Below, one piece after another: positions 32,243 to 41,566 of a stretch of DNA of 64,000 nucleotides (its first letter is position 1; the number at the start of each line of letters is the position of its first letter). This DNA is from Couchioplanes caeruleus (GTDB lineage Bacteria > Actinomycetota > Actinomycetes > Mycobacteriales > Micromonosporaceae). The notes under the pieces are model-generated. The model worked only from the letters and a program-made list of their open reading frames with translations. It had not been told where the DNA came from and did no database searches. The stretch spans positions 558,001 to 622,000 of the forward strand of contig NZ_RJKL01000001.1 in the NCBI RefSeq assembly GCF_003751945.1, in the 5' to 3' direction. Made by a program: the position numbers and the translations under genes.

Positions 32243-33265
32243 CTACGCCCAGGCGGCGAGCAGCTCGTCCCGGCCGGTGACGCCGGTCTTGCGGTAGATC
32301 GACTTCAGGTGGTCGTTGACCGTGTGCGGCGACAGCAGCAGGCGGGTGGCGATCTGCTTGGCGGGCAGTCCCCGGCGGACCTGGTCGAGCACCGCGCGTT
32401 CGGCCGGGGTGATGTCGTGCCAGGACGCGAAGGCCGGCAGCAGCAGGTCCGCGGAGGCGGGCTGGATCGTGATCACCACGGCGCCGGGGCCCGCGGCCTC
32501 GAAGGGCTGGGCCTGCATGGCGAGCCATCCCCCGCCGGCGGGGATGCGGGTCAGGGCCTCGCCGCCGGCACGCCGCGCGGCGTAGACGAGGCTCCACAGG
32601 TTGGCGAAGAGAGCGTCGTCGCCGGCCTCCGCGGGCGGCGGCGGCAGCAACCGGCTCAGCCAGGCACGCCCGCCGGCCGAGGCCCGGACGGTGTCGTCGG
32701 CCTCCACGACGACCACACCCGGGGCGAGGCCACCGCCGGGCGGGCGCGGTCGCCGACCGGCGACGAACCGCTTCAATCCCACCGCCAGCGGCGCGGACAG
32801 CCGCTCGGCGTGGCCGGCCTCGGCGGCGGAGAACGGCCGGCTCCCCCGCCCCCGGAGCAGGGTGAGGGTGCCCCGGGTGACGCCGGCGTGGATCAGGGCG
32901 ACACGCAGCTCGCTGCCGAAGCCCTCCGCGGCCATGATGTCGTGCAGGCGAACGCTGTGGCGCTCCTCGATCGCGCCGGTGCCCAGGATCCCGGCGCGAC
33001 GGTCGCCGCCGGTCAGGGCGGCCAGCGAGTGCAGGTCCCGGCCGCCGCACTCGTTGATCTCGAGCCGCCGGGCGGCGGCGGCGCGGTAGCCGCCCTCGCT
33101 GACGACGAGGCAACCGACCCCGGTGCCGGGATCCAGCCCGCGGAGCTGATAGCCGTCGTGCGGGATCAGGCGGGCGACCTGGCGGGATAGCTCGGCGCCG
33201 AACTCGGCGGGCGTCGCCGGCGGCAGCGCCGACATCGCTCGGGCGACGGACTCGAGGGTGTGCAT
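32243..33265 (-). CDS. LuxR-family transcriptional regulator
   Basis: A 340-residue protein with a C-terminal LuxR helix-turn-helix (about residues 283-337: TPAERAVLDQVRRGLPAKQI, ATRLLLSPHTVNDHLKSIYR) and an N-terminal sensor region of about 250 residues, weakly GAF/PAS-like, without a receiver domain. It is divergent from the amidase gene 76 bp away and may regulate it. CAGACT lies 6 nt before the ATG on the minus strand, consistent with a leaderless transcript. Confidence 0.82.
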   Translation of the reverse strand: MHTLESVARAMSALPPATPAEFGAELSRQVARLIPHDGYQLRGLDPGTGVGCLVVSEGGYRAAAARRLEINECGGRDLHSLAALTGGDRRAGILGTGAIEERHSVRLHDIMAAEGFGSELRVALIHAGVTRGTLTLLRGRGSRPFSAAEAGHAERLSAPLAVGLKRFVAGRRPRPPGGGLAPGVVVVEADDTVRASAGGRAWLSRLLPPPPAEAGDDALFANLWSLVYAARRAGGEALTRIPAGGGWLAMQAQPFEAAGPGAVVITIQPASADLLLPAFASWHDITPAERAVLDQVRRGLPAKQIATRLLLSPHTVNDHLKSIYRKTGVTGRDELLAAWA

Positions 33266-33341
33266 GCGCCGAGTCTGCCGCCCGGACCATCCCCAGATCC
33301 CGGGATTTTTCCGCGGCGGGCCTCACCCCACACTTCGAGGC

Positions 33342-34763
33342 ATGGAATTTCACGAGTACGCCCGGTACGACGCGATCGGTCTGCGCGGTCTCATGTCCAC
33401 CGGGGAGGTGAAGCCGGCCGAGGTCGAGGACACCGCCCGGCGGGCCCTGGAAGCCGCCAACGCCGAGGTGAACGGCCTGGCGCTGCCGCTGTTCTCGCCC
33501 GCGCTCGGCCACGCCGCGGACGGGCCGTTCACCGGCGTGCCGTTTCTGCTCAAGGACAGCGGCCCGATGGCGGCCGGAATCCCGTTCGCGCTGGGCAGCC
33601 GCAGCATCCGGCACGCGGCGGCCCGCCACGACAGCGACCTGATGCGCCGGTTCCGGGCCGCCGGCCTGGTCACCCTCGGGCTGACCACGGTCCCCGAGAT
33701 GCTGATCAGCTTCGCCACCGAGTCGGTCCGGTACGGAACGACCCGCAACCCGTGGGCGCCGGACCGGGGCGCCGGCGGCTCCAGCGGCGGCGCGGCGGCC
33801 CTCGTGGCGGCGGGGGCGGTGCCCATGGCGCACGCCAACGACGGCGCCGGTTCCATCCGGGTGCCCGCCTCCTGCTGCGCTCTGGTCGGCCTCAAGCCGA
33901 GCCGCGGCCGGGTCCCGTGCGGTCCCGACCTCGGCGAGCCGATGTTCGGGATGGCGTACGAGTTCGCGCTCACCCGCAGCGTCCGCGACACCGCACACCT
34001 TCTCGACGCGGTACAGGGCCCGGGCGTCGGCGACAAGTACACCGCGCCGCCGCCGCGCCGGCCCTACGCCGACGAACTGGGCGCCGACCCGGGACGGCTG
34101 CGGGTCGCGGTGACCACGCGGGCCTGGTCGGGCGTACCGGTGGACCCCCGGGTGGCGGCGGAGACCGAACGGACCGCCCGGCTGCTGGAGCGGATGGGGC
34201 ACGAGGTGATCGAGGCGAGCCCGGCGGTGGACTGGGACGCCGGGGTGCTGGCCCTGCGGGCGGAGCTGACCGCCATCGCCGCGATGTTCCTCAGGGGACC
34301 ACGCCCGCCGGATCCCGAGCTGCTGGAGGCGGTCTCGCGGCAGGCCCTCGCGGAGACCCGGGGCCTCGGCGCGCTGGACCTGCTGGCCCGGCTGGACGCA
34401 CAGAACAGGGTGAGCAGGACGGTCGGCGCGTTCTTCACCGACCACGACCTGCTGGTGACGCCCACGCTGGCGCAGCTTCCCGCGCCGCACGGCACCCTGC
34501 GCTACGACGACCCCGGGCACACGGTCGCGAGCTGGCTCGACTCGCTGCTCGCGTACGGGCCGTTCACGTCCGTATTCAACGTCAGCGGTCAGCCGGCCGT
34601 GAGCCTGCCGCTCGGGCACAGCGCCGAGGGGCTGCCCGTCGGGGTCCAGCTCGTGGCGGGCTACGGCCGCGAGGATCTGCTGATCCGGGTCGCCGCGCGG
34701 CTCGAGGAGGCCGAGCCCTGGCAGGGCCGGACACCGCCCGGCTCCGTCGGTCGCCAGACCTAG
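33342..34763 (+). CDS. Amidase-signature-family hydrolase
   Basis: A 473-residue amidase. The Ser-cisSer-Lys triad is visible: Lys71 in FLLKDSG, the GGSSGGAAALVAAG loop with Ser147/148, and nucleophile Ser171 in GAGSIRVPAS. The overall pattern (GVPFLLKDSG, RYGTTRNPWAPDRGAGGSSG, LVTPTLAQLP) resembles 6-aminohexanoate-cyclic-dimer hydrolase and related nylon-type amidases. It opens MEFHEYARYDAIGLRGLM, and GAGG lies just before the ATG. The true amide substrate is unknown. The divergent LuxR gene is the likely regulator. Confidence 0.88.
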   Translation: MEFHEYARYDAIGLRGLMSTGEVKPAEVEDTARRALEAANAEVNGLALPLFSPALGHAADGPFTGVPFLLKDSGPMAAGIPFALGSRSIRHAAARHDSDLMRRFRAAGLVTLGLTTVPEMLISFATESVRYGTTRNPWAPDRGAGGSSGGAAALVAAGAVPMAHANDGAGSIRVPASCCALVGLKPSRGRVPCGPDLGEPMFGMAYEFALTRSVRDTAHLLDAVQGPGVGDKYTAPPPRRPYADELGADPGRLRVAVTTRAWSGVPVDPRVAAETERTARLLERMGHEVIEASPAVDWDAGVLALRAELTAIAAMFLRGPRPPDPELLEAVSRQALAETRGLGALDLLARLDAQNRVSRTVGAFFTDHDLLVTPTLAQLPAPHGTLRYDDPGHTVASWLDSLLAYGPFTSVFNVSGQPAVSLPLGHSAEGLPVGVQLVAGYGREDLLIRVAARLEEAEPWQGRTPPGSVGRQT

Positions 34764-34853
34764 GAGCTGCAACGGCCGTCGACGAGTGGGTAGCCGCGTC
34801 GTCGGTAGTGGCTGAATCCGGCAGGGCCACAGCGGCGTCCACCGCCCGGTCGC

Positions 34854-36923
34854 CTAGGTCTTCGACTCCTCGAGCGGGGCCGCCGCCGGGGGTGAGGGGC
34901 GGCGGCTGCGGCCGCCGCCGTGGGCCAGCTTGCGGGCGTAGAGCTCCGCGTCGGCGTGCGCGTAGAGGGCGGCGAAGTCCTCGCCGTCGTCGCCCACGCG
35001 GGCGGCACCGACGCTGCACGCGGTGCGTTCGGCGAGGGCCGCCCGCAGGGCCTCGGCGCGCACCGCCGGTGTTTCACCGCCCTCCAGGCCGAGCAGCATG
35101 ACGAACTCGTCCCCACCGAGACGGCCGACGAGGTCGCGAGGGCGCCCGTGTGCGCGCAGCGTCGCGGCCACCCAGACCAGCAGCTCGTCGCCGGCCGCGT
35201 GGCCGTGCACGTCGTTCACCTGCTTGAAGCCGTCCAGGTCGAAGATCAGCAAGGCCGTCGGGTGGTGGTGTTCGCGGGCGTGGGACCGCTCGGCCTCGAA
35301 GCGCTCGGTGAAGCCGCGGCGGTTCAGGCAGCCGGTCAGCGCGTCGAGGCGCGACAGCCTGCTGAGCTGCCGCCGCTGCCGTGCGGCGATGCGGCCCTTG
35401 TGCGCGCAGATCACCGACACCGAGAGGGCGCCGGTCATGTGCATCACGACGCACCACGGGTTCGGATCGCCGACGAACGTCGCGATGGCCAGGTATCCGG
35501 CGACGATGACGGCCATCAGCGGGCGGCCCACGTTGGGCGTGGTCAACGCGATGAGCGGAAGCGGCGCGAACAGCCCGAGCGCCAGGGTGGCGGCGGCGCC
35601 GCCGTCGAGGCAGACCACCGCGGCGGCGATGCCGAACTGGGCGACACCGACGGCGAACATGACCGGGCCGCTGTGCCGGTACCGGCTCAGCGGCCCGGCC
35701 AGCCGGAGCGTGCCGAGGCCGATCAGCCCCGCCAGCGTCAGCAGCAGGCCCATCCCGAGCCGGTGCGGATGGCCGGCGGCGAAGAGGACCACGTAGAGCA
35801 GGCCGACGCCGGGGTCGAACAGCCCGAGCCGGCCGGAGTCGGCGATCGCCCGCCGGCGCCGCTCGTGCCGGGAGACCCGGGGCGCCTCGGCCGGCGCGGC
35901 GGCGGCGCGGGCCCGGGCGACGGCCGCGGGCGGCGGGAGCTGCCGTACCCGGGAGGTCTTGTCGCGGTAGGCCCGCTCGTCGGCGTGCCGGCGCAGTTCC
36001 TCGACATCGGCGGCCTCGGCGGGGTAGCAGGCGAAACCGATGCTGCCGGTCACGACGCCGTCCAGGGCGGCGCGCAGGCGTTCGGCCACGTCGGCGGCCT
36101 CCTCGGCGCCGACGCCGCTCAGGACCGCCGCGAACTCGTCGCCGCCGAGGCGGCCGACGGCATCGCGCGAGCGCAACTGCGAGGCCAGGGTGCGCGCGGT
36201 CCAGGTCAGCAGCTCGTCGCCCGCCTGGTGGCCATAGGTGTCGTTGACCTCCTTGAACCGGTCCAGGTCCAGCACGAGCAGCGCGACCGGCTCGCCGGTG
36301 CGGTCCGCCTCGGCGAGCGCCGCGGCGAGGCGCTCGTCGAAGCCGCGCCGGTTGAGGCCACCGGTCAGCGGATCGGAGCGCGACAACGCGTCGAGGCGCC
36401 GCCGCAGCGACGCCATGGCTCCCGAGTAGCGCAGGCAGAGGAGCGAGATACCGCCGAAGGCGACGGTGTAGACGACCGCGTAGCCGGGCGGTGCCGGGCC
36501 GCCCGCGATGGCGACGATCCAGTAGGCGACCGCCGACAGCGCCGCGGCGGGCAGGAACGACCGCGGCGGCATGGTGACGGCGTACACCATGACGGCGAAC
36601 GGCAGCAGCGGGCCGAGCGGGCTGGCCACGCCGCCGTCCAGCACCCCGAGGGCGGCGTACCCGGCGGTGTTGACCACCAGGGTGCCCAGGTGAAGCTGCA
36701 TCCAGTACCGGGACCGGCCGACGGGGGCGGCCACCCACATGCCGACGGCGCACAGCGCGAGAAAGCCGACGATCGCGGCCATGACGGGGCGGTGCTCGGC
36801 AGGCCAGGTGGCGGCGAGGTAGGGAGGCAACGGCGTCAGGGTCAGCAGCGACCGGATCGCGCCGCCGCGCGTCTGCCGCAACCGCCCCTCGGGTACGCCA
36901 CGAGGAGCCACCACGCTAGGCAT
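34854..36923 (-). CDS. Tandem membrane-GGDEF protein (two diguanylate cyclase modules)
   Basis: A 689-residue protein built from two copies of one module: a multi-helix membrane domain followed by GGDEF. Copy 1 has helices at about residues 35-165 and RLGGDEFAAVL near residue 260. Copy 2 has helices at about 375-510 and RLGGDEFVMLL near 603. Both have intact GGDEF and an inhibitory RxxD exactly five residues before it (RSRD, RPRD). The linker between them (residues about 325-370) is rich in Ala/Arg. ATG 36923 is a compromise; GTG 36926 and ATG 36956 are also possible. It should make c-di-GMP at the membrane. Confidence 0.88.
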   Translation of the reverse strand: MPSVVAPRGVPEGRLRQTRGGAIRSLLTLTPLPPYLAATWPAEHRPVMAAIVGFLALCAVGMWVAAPVGRSRYWMQLHLGTLVVNTAGYAALGVLDGGVASPLGPLLPFAVMVYAVTMPPRSFLPAAALSAVAYWIVAIAGGPAPPGYAVVYTVAFGGISLLCLRYSGAMASLRRRLDALSRSDPLTGGLNRRGFDERLAAALAEADRTGEPVALLVLDLDRFKEVNDTYGHQAGDELLTWTARTLASQLRSRDAVGRLGGDEFAAVLSGVGAEEAADVAERLRAALDGVVTGSIGFACYPAEAADVEELRRHADERAYRDKTSRVRQLPPPAAVARARAAAAPAEAPRVSRHERRRRAIADSGRLGLFDPGVGLLYVVLFAAGHPHRLGMGLLLTLAGLIGLGTLRLAGPLSRYRHSGPVMFAVGVAQFGIAAAVVCLDGGAAATLALGLFAPLPLIALTTPNVGRPLMAVIVAGYLAIATFVGDPNPWCVVMHMTGALSVSVICAHKGRIAARQRRQLSRLSRLDALTGCLNRRGFTERFEAERSHAREHHHPTALLIFDLDGFKQVNDVHGHAAGDELLVWVAATLRAHGRPRDLVGRLGGDEFVMLLGLEGGETPAVRAEALRAALAERTACSVGAARVGDDGEDFAALYAHADAELYARKLAHGGGRSRRPSPPAAAPLEESKT

Positions 36924-37007
36924 CACCCGCTCGCGCCCCCTCCTCGGTCCGGACATCCCATCGGCGCCGGCGTCGGCAAGGTGAGGGTTAGCGGGCGGCC
37001 GGGCAGT

Positions 37008-37432
37008 TCAGACGCGGTCCGCGGCCGTGGTCAGGACCGTGCGCAACACGTGTTCCATCTCCGCGAAGTGGGGCACGTCACAGATCAGCGGGGGCGCGAG
37101 CTGCACGACCGGGTCGCCGCGGGTCGTCGGCGCGGCGATAGGGCCCGGCGTCGAACAGGGCCCGGGACAGGAAGCCGCGCAGCAGCCGCTCCGACTCGGC
37201 GGCCTCGAACGTCGCCCGGGTCGCCTTCGTCGACGGGGCCGCCGCCGGAGCCGGTCTGGTCCTTGACGAGTTCGATGCCGAAGAAACAGCCGTCGCCGCG
37301 GATGTGCTCGGCATCAGGGGCTCGTACGGCTGCTTGAGCGCCGGCACGCCGGTGATCGACAGGGCGCCCAGGGTGGTGCCGTGGGAGGCGGTCGCCCGGG
37401 CGACCGCCTGCCACGTCCGGTTGTCCGTCACG
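37008..37432 (-). pseudogene. Class III aminotransferase relic
   Basis: Three minus-strand frames carry pieces of a class III PLP aminotransferase in the right order: ATASHGTTLGALSITGVPAL then KQPYEPLMP (N-terminal third), GDGCFFGIELVKDQTG (large domain, near the C-terminus), TFEAAESERLLRGFLSRALF, and the true C-terminal end VVQLAPPLICDVPHFAEMEH with a TGA at 37008-37010. The PLP-lysine region is absent, so a large central deletion plus frameshifts has destroyed the gene. Confidence 0.75.
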
Positions 37433-37540
37433 CCGCGATTGTTCCGCGGTGCCCCCTCTTCGGCAAGGACACGGCGTTCGCCGGGATGAGACGGCGGCGC
37501 CATTGGCCGGACACCGCCGACCGTGGCTAACCTTCCCGGC

Positions 37541-39061
37541 ATGCCGGACGATCACGCGGAAGCCGTGGACGGGGGGTTACGGACCGCGCCAGCGTCCACC
37601 CGCCGCCCTCTGCCGGCGTGGCTGCCACGCCTGGCTCCGGGGGTGGTGCCCGCGGTGCTGATGCTCGGCCTCGGCCTGGTCGGCGCCGGGCGGCCGACGC
37701 TGAGCTGGGACGAGGCCAGCACCGCCGACATCGCGCGACGGTCGCCGGAACAGATCTGGGATCTGCTCCACCACGTCGACGCGGTCTTCGGTCCCTACTA
37801 CTTCCTCGTGCACGCCTGGACCCGGCTGGCCGGCGCGTCGGAGACCGACCTGCGGCTGCCCTCGATCGTCGCCATGGCCGCGGCGGTGGGGCTCGCGGGC
37901 GAGCTCGGCCGCCGCCTGTTCACCCCGCTGATCGGCCTGCTGTCGGGTCTGCTGCTCTGCATCGTCCCGAACAGCTCGCGGTATGCGGCCGAGGCCCGCC
38001 CGTACGCGTTCACCTGCCTGCTCTCCGTGCTCGCCCTGCTGCTGCTCCTGCGGGCGCTGGAGCGCCCGCGCCGGTGGCGGTGGATCGGCTACGGCGTCGC
38101 CGTGGTCCTGCTGGGGGCGAGCCACCTGATCGCGCTGGCCACGCTGGCCGCCCACGCCGCCGTGGTGGCGGCCCACCGCCGTCAGGGGCGCTCGCCGCGG
38201 GCCTGGGTGGTGACGCTCGGCGTCAGCGTCGTGGTGCTGCTGCCGGTGGCGTGGCTGGGCACGCGGCAGCGCGGTGAGCAACTGGCGTGGGTGGATCCGC
38301 TGGCACCGGACACCTTCCTTCAGGCGCCCGGCGAGATCGTCGGCGCGGCCAACACCGCATGGCTGCTGATCGGGCTGGCCGTGCTGGCCCGCTGGCGGCC
38401 GGTGGAGCGGGTGCGCCAGGTCGCCGTCTTCGCGCTGGCCCCGCCGCTCGCGGTCGCCGTCGCCTCGCTGGTGTGGGTTCCGCTCTGGGTGGCGCGCTAT
38501 CTGCTGGTCGTCCTGGCGCCGGCGGCGATCCTGGCCGCGGTGGCGGTGGTGGGCACGGCCGGGCAGGCTCTGCGGCACGGCCGGCGAGGAGCGATCCTCC
38601 GGGTGGTGGGCATCGTGGCGCTGCTGGCGGTCACCGCGTATCCCGCGCACGGCCGGGTCCGCGCCACCACGGCGAAGAAGGGCCCCGACTACCGCGGCAT
38701 CGCCGCTTTCGTCGTCCGCCACCAGGACCCCGGCGACGTCATCGTGTACGAGGCGGAGTCGCGGGCCATGCGGGCGGGGATGGAGTACTACCTGCGCCGC
38801 TATCCGTCCCGCCCGCCTGACGTGCTGGAAAGCCGCCCGGCCGCCGAGGTGGGCCGGCTGCGGGCCGAGGAGTACCCCGACGCCGCGGCGCACGTGGCGT
38901 CCGCGAGCCGGGTGTGGCTGGTCGTCGGCGGCCATCCCGCCGACCCCGCCACCGGCCAGCCCGCGCTGCAGGGTCTGCTGCGCGAGCGCTACGAGCGCGC
39001 CGACATCTGGCGCCGCTCCGAAGCCACGCTCGTCCTTTACCGCATCCGACCGATCGACTGA
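37541..39061 (+). CDS. GT39-like membrane glycosyltransferase
   Basis: A 506-residue protein with 10-12 membrane helices. The first outer loop carries LSWDEASTADIARRSPEQIW, matching the catalytic Asp-Glu loop of GT-C enzymes, followed by GPYYFLVHAWTRLAGASETD and LRLPS, the usual GT39/ArnT landmarks. A soluble C-terminal part (about residues 385-506) faces outward. Such enzymes transfer a sugar from a polyprenyl carrier to protein or glycan. ATG 37541 is used because TAACCT lies 7 nt upstream (leaderless pattern); an in-frame GTG at 37523 also exists. Confidence 0.8.
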   Translation: MPDDHAEAVDGGLRTAPASTRRPLPAWLPRLAPGVVPAVLMLGLGLVGAGRPTLSWDEASTADIARRSPEQIWDLLHHVDAVFGPYYFLVHAWTRLAGASETDLRLPSIVAMAAAVGLAGELGRRLFTPLIGLLSGLLLCIVPNSSRYAAEARPYAFTCLLSVLALLLLLRALERPRRWRWIGYGVAVVLLGASHLIALATLAAHAAVVAAHRRQGRSPRAWVVTLGVSVVVLLPVAWLGTRQRGEQLAWVDPLAPDTFLQAPGEIVGAANTAWLLIGLAVLARWRPVERVRQVAVFALAPPLAVAVASLVWVPLWVARYLLVVLAPAAILAAVAVVGTAGQALRHGRRGAILRVVGIVALLAVTAYPAHGRVRATTAKKGPDYRGIAAFVVRHQDPGDVIVYEAESRAMRAGMEYYLRRYPSRPPDVLESRPAAEVGRLRAEEYPDAAAHVASASRVWLVVGGHPADPATGQPALQGLLRERYERADIWRRSEATLVLYRIRPID

Positions 39062-39080
39062 CCGCCGACACCATCACATT

Positions 39081-39130
39081 GCAGTTGTATTGCCAACGGC
39101 GTACGGTCTAATCCAATGCAGTTGTATTGG
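39081..39130 (+). promoter_or_regulatory. Two-site TetR-type operator overlapping a promoter
   Basis: The 12-mer GCAGTTGTATTG occurs twice, at 39081-39092 and 39118-39129. The second lies in the pseudo-palindrome CCAATGCAGTTGTATTGG (39113-39130), with half-sites CCAATRCAR. TCTAAT (39107-39112) with TTGTAT (39085-39090) could be the -10 and -35, so both sites would cover the promoter. The likely ligand is the TetR protein encoded at the end of the same operon. Confidence 0.6.
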
Positions 39131-39144
39131 AACCGGAGGTCACG

Positions 39145-41553
39145 ATGGGCGTGATGGTGTTGTCCGAGGCGTGCGCCGATCACGGTGAGCTGGTCGGTGG
39201 CAAGGCGGCGGGGCTCGGCCGGCTGATCCGGCACGGAGAGCGGGTGCCGCCGGGCTTCTGCGTGACCACCGAGGCCTACCGGACCGGAGTGATCCCCGAG
39301 GCCGAGATCGCCGAGGCGTACGAGCGGCTGGGCGCAGGCCCGGTGGCGGTGCGCTCGAGCGCGACCGCCGAGGATCTGCCGGATGCGAGCTTCGCCGGCC
39401 AGCAGGACACCTTCCTCGACGTCGAGGGCCCCGAGGAGCTGATCGCCGCCGTCGCGAAGTGCTGGGAGTCGCTGCACGGCGCGCGCGCCGCCGCCTACCG
39501 CGAGGCCCGCGACATCGACGGCGCCGCGCCGGCGATGGCGGTGCTGGTGCAGCGCATGGTGCGGCCCGAGGTCGCCGGCGTGCTCTTCACCGCCAACCCG
39601 GTGACGGGCCGCCGCACCGAGATGCTGGTCGACGCCGCGCCGGGGCTCGGCACCGCCGTGGTCGACGGCACCGGGCCCGTGGACCACTATGTCCTCGACG
39701 ACACGACGCGGGACGCCGCGGGCTGCCTGACCCCGGCGCGGCTGGACGAGCTGCAGGCGGCGGGCGCTCGGCTCCAGGAGCACCTCGGCGGCCCGCAGGA
39801 CGTGGAATGGGCCTTCGACCACGACGGCGTCCTGTGGCTCCTGCAGTCGCGGCCGATCACCACCCTGTTCCCGCTGCCGCCGCCGACGAGCAAGCCGCTG
39901 CCGCGCGTGTACGTGGAGTTCGGGAACGTGCAGGGCATGCTGCGGCCGGTGACACCGATGGGGATGGCCACCCTGCGGGCGCAGATCGTCGGGATGCTCG
40001 CCGCCCTGGGCGTCAAGGCGGACATCGTCGACATCGGCGGGCGCCTCTACGGCGACCTCAGCGACCTCGCCCGCCACCGGACCGCCCGCAAGCGGCTCGT
40101 CAAGCTCATGGCGGTCGACTTCGGTCCGCGCGCCCAGGCCGTCATGGCGCACGTGCTCGCCGATCCCCGGTTCGCCCCGCAGCCCGGCGGCTCCGCACGC
40201 CCGGGCGCGGACGCGGCGGCGCTGCGCACGGCGTTCCGCGCACTCGCCGGCATCCTGCGCGCCCTGGCCCGCCCCGGGGCGGCGCGGCTGCGGCTGTCCG
40301 AGGCCGTCGAGCGCATCCGGCTGGCCTCCACCGACCCCGGCGCGCCGATGACCACCGCCGAGCGGCTGAGCTACGTCGAGGCCCAGGACGCGACGGAGAG
40401 CCCCGACGACATCGTCTGGCCCATCGTCGCCGGGATGCTCGCCGCCGCCCTCCCGGCCAAGCTGCTGGACGGCGTCGCGGCGCCCGGAGAGATCCACACC
40501 GTGCTGGGCGGAATGCCCCACAACGTCACCATCGAGATGGACCTTGCGCTCTGGCGGCTCGCCGAGGGGGCGGGCGAACACCGGGAGCTGCTGCTCGGCA
40601 CGGCACCGGGCGAGCTGGCCGCGCGGTACGCCCGCGGGGCCCTGCCGGATGTCGGGCTGGACGCGTTCCTGCAGGCGTACGGCCACCGCGGCATCGCCGA
40701 GGTCGACCTGGGCGTACCCCGCTGGGACGAGGACCCCACCCCGGTCTTCGCCATGATCGCGAACTACCTCCGGGTCACCGACCCGGAGCAGGCGCCCGAC
40801 CGCCGCTTCGCCCACGCCGCCGTCACGGCCGAGGCGGCCCTGCACGATCTCGCCGCCCGGGCCCGCCGGCGGCCGGTGCGCGGCCGGCTCGCCGTCTTCC
40901 TGCTGCGGCGGGCCCGGATGCTGGCGGGCCTGCGGGAGGCCGGCAAGTTCGCCGGCCTCTACCGGCTGCGGGCGGTACGGCGGCAGTTGCTGCTCATCGG
41001 CGCCGACCTCACCGCCGCCGGCCTGCTCGACCGGCCCGGCGACATCATGTTCCTGACCCTCGACGAGGTGCGCGCCGCCGTGCACGAGGGCGCCGACTGC
41101 CACGACACGGCCGCCTCCCGCAAGGCGGTGCACCGGGTGGAGTCGCGGCGCCGGGCCGTACCGGTCGGGCTGCTGTCCGACGGCACGGACATCGAGGCCG
41201 TCCTGCCCCCGGCGCCGGCCACCGGCGGCGCGCTCACCGGCGTCGGCGCCGCGGCGGGCCGGGTCACCGGGGCGGCCCGGGTGGTGCACGATCCGGCGAC
41301 CGCCCACGTGGAGCCCGGCGAGATCCTCGTCGCCGCCACCACCGACCCGGGCTGGACGCCGCTGTTCCTCACCGCCGGCGGGCTCGTCACCGAGACCGGC
41401 GCGATCATGGCCCACGGCCCCACCGTCGCACGCGAGTACGGCATCCCCGCCGTGATCAGCGTCCCCGGTGCGACCCGGAAGATCTCCACCGGCCAGATCG
41501 TGACCGTGGACGGGGCGGCGGGAACCGTCACCGTCGATGCGGCGACGCTGTGA
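39145..41553 (+). CDS. PEP synthase / rifampin phosphotransferase-like dikinase
   Basis: An 802-residue enzyme with the three-part plan of this group. The N-terminal ATP-grasp domain has LVGGKAAGLGRLIRHGERVP, VAVRSSATAEDLPDASFAGQ and VLFTANPVTGRRTEMLVDAA. The middle region is helical. The C-terminal swivelling domain carries the phosphohistidine in GGLVTETGAIMAHGPTVARE followed by YGIPAV. The order (ATP-grasp, middle, His domain) and the spacing to the histidine fit rifampin phosphotransferase better than classical PEP synthase, which has a C-terminal PEP-binding barrel. GGAGG lies 5 nt before the ATG. A TetR regulator follows in the same operon. Confidence 0.82.
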   Translation: MGVMVLSEACADHGELVGGKAAGLGRLIRHGERVPPGFCVTTEAYRTGVIPEAEIAEAYERLGAGPVAVRSSATAEDLPDASFAGQQDTFLDVEGPEELIAAVAKCWESLHGARAAAYREARDIDGAAPAMAVLVQRMVRPEVAGVLFTANPVTGRRTEMLVDAAPGLGTAVVDGTGPVDHYVLDDTTRDAAGCLTPARLDELQAAGARLQEHLGGPQDVEWAFDHDGVLWLLQSRPITTLFPLPPPTSKPLPRVYVEFGNVQGMLRPVTPMGMATLRAQIVGMLAALGVKADIVDIGGRLYGDLSDLARHRTARKRLVKLMAVDFGPRAQAVMAHVLADPRFAPQPGGSARPGADAAALRTAFRALAGILRALARPGAARLRLSEAVERIRLASTDPGAPMTTAERLSYVEAQDATESPDDIVWPIVAGMLAAALPAKLLDGVAAPGEIHTVLGGMPHNVTIEMDLALWRLAEGAGEHRELLLGTAPGELAARYARGALPDVGLDAFLQAYGHRGIAEVDLGVPRWDEDPTPVFAMIANYLRVTDPEQAPDRRFAHAAVTAEAALHDLAARARRRPVRGRLAVFLLRRARMLAGLREAGKFAGLYRLRAVRRQLLLIGADLTAAGLLDRPGDIMFLTLDEVRAAVHEGADCHDTAASRKAVHRVESRRRAVPVGLLSDGTDIEAVLPPAPATGGALTGVGAAAGRVTGAARVVHDPATAHVEPGEILVAATTDPGWTPLFLTAGGLVTETGAIMAHGPTVAREYGIPAVISVPGATRKISTGQIVTVDGAAGTVTVDAATL

Positions 41554-41566
41554 AACCATCGAGGCC

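Noticed and set aside
27920..32246. A target-site duplication flanking the IS-bounded block
   Set aside because: Left CTAGCG and right TTCTAC were compared in several registers and do not give a convincing direct repeat. If a duplication existed it has decayed.
31827..34772. A 981-codon open frame on the minus strand
   Set aside because: It runs antisense to the amidase gene, passes through the LuxR region in a different frame and into the IS remnant, and its translation is low-complexity Arg/Gly/Ala sequence. It is a shadow of high-GC codon bias.
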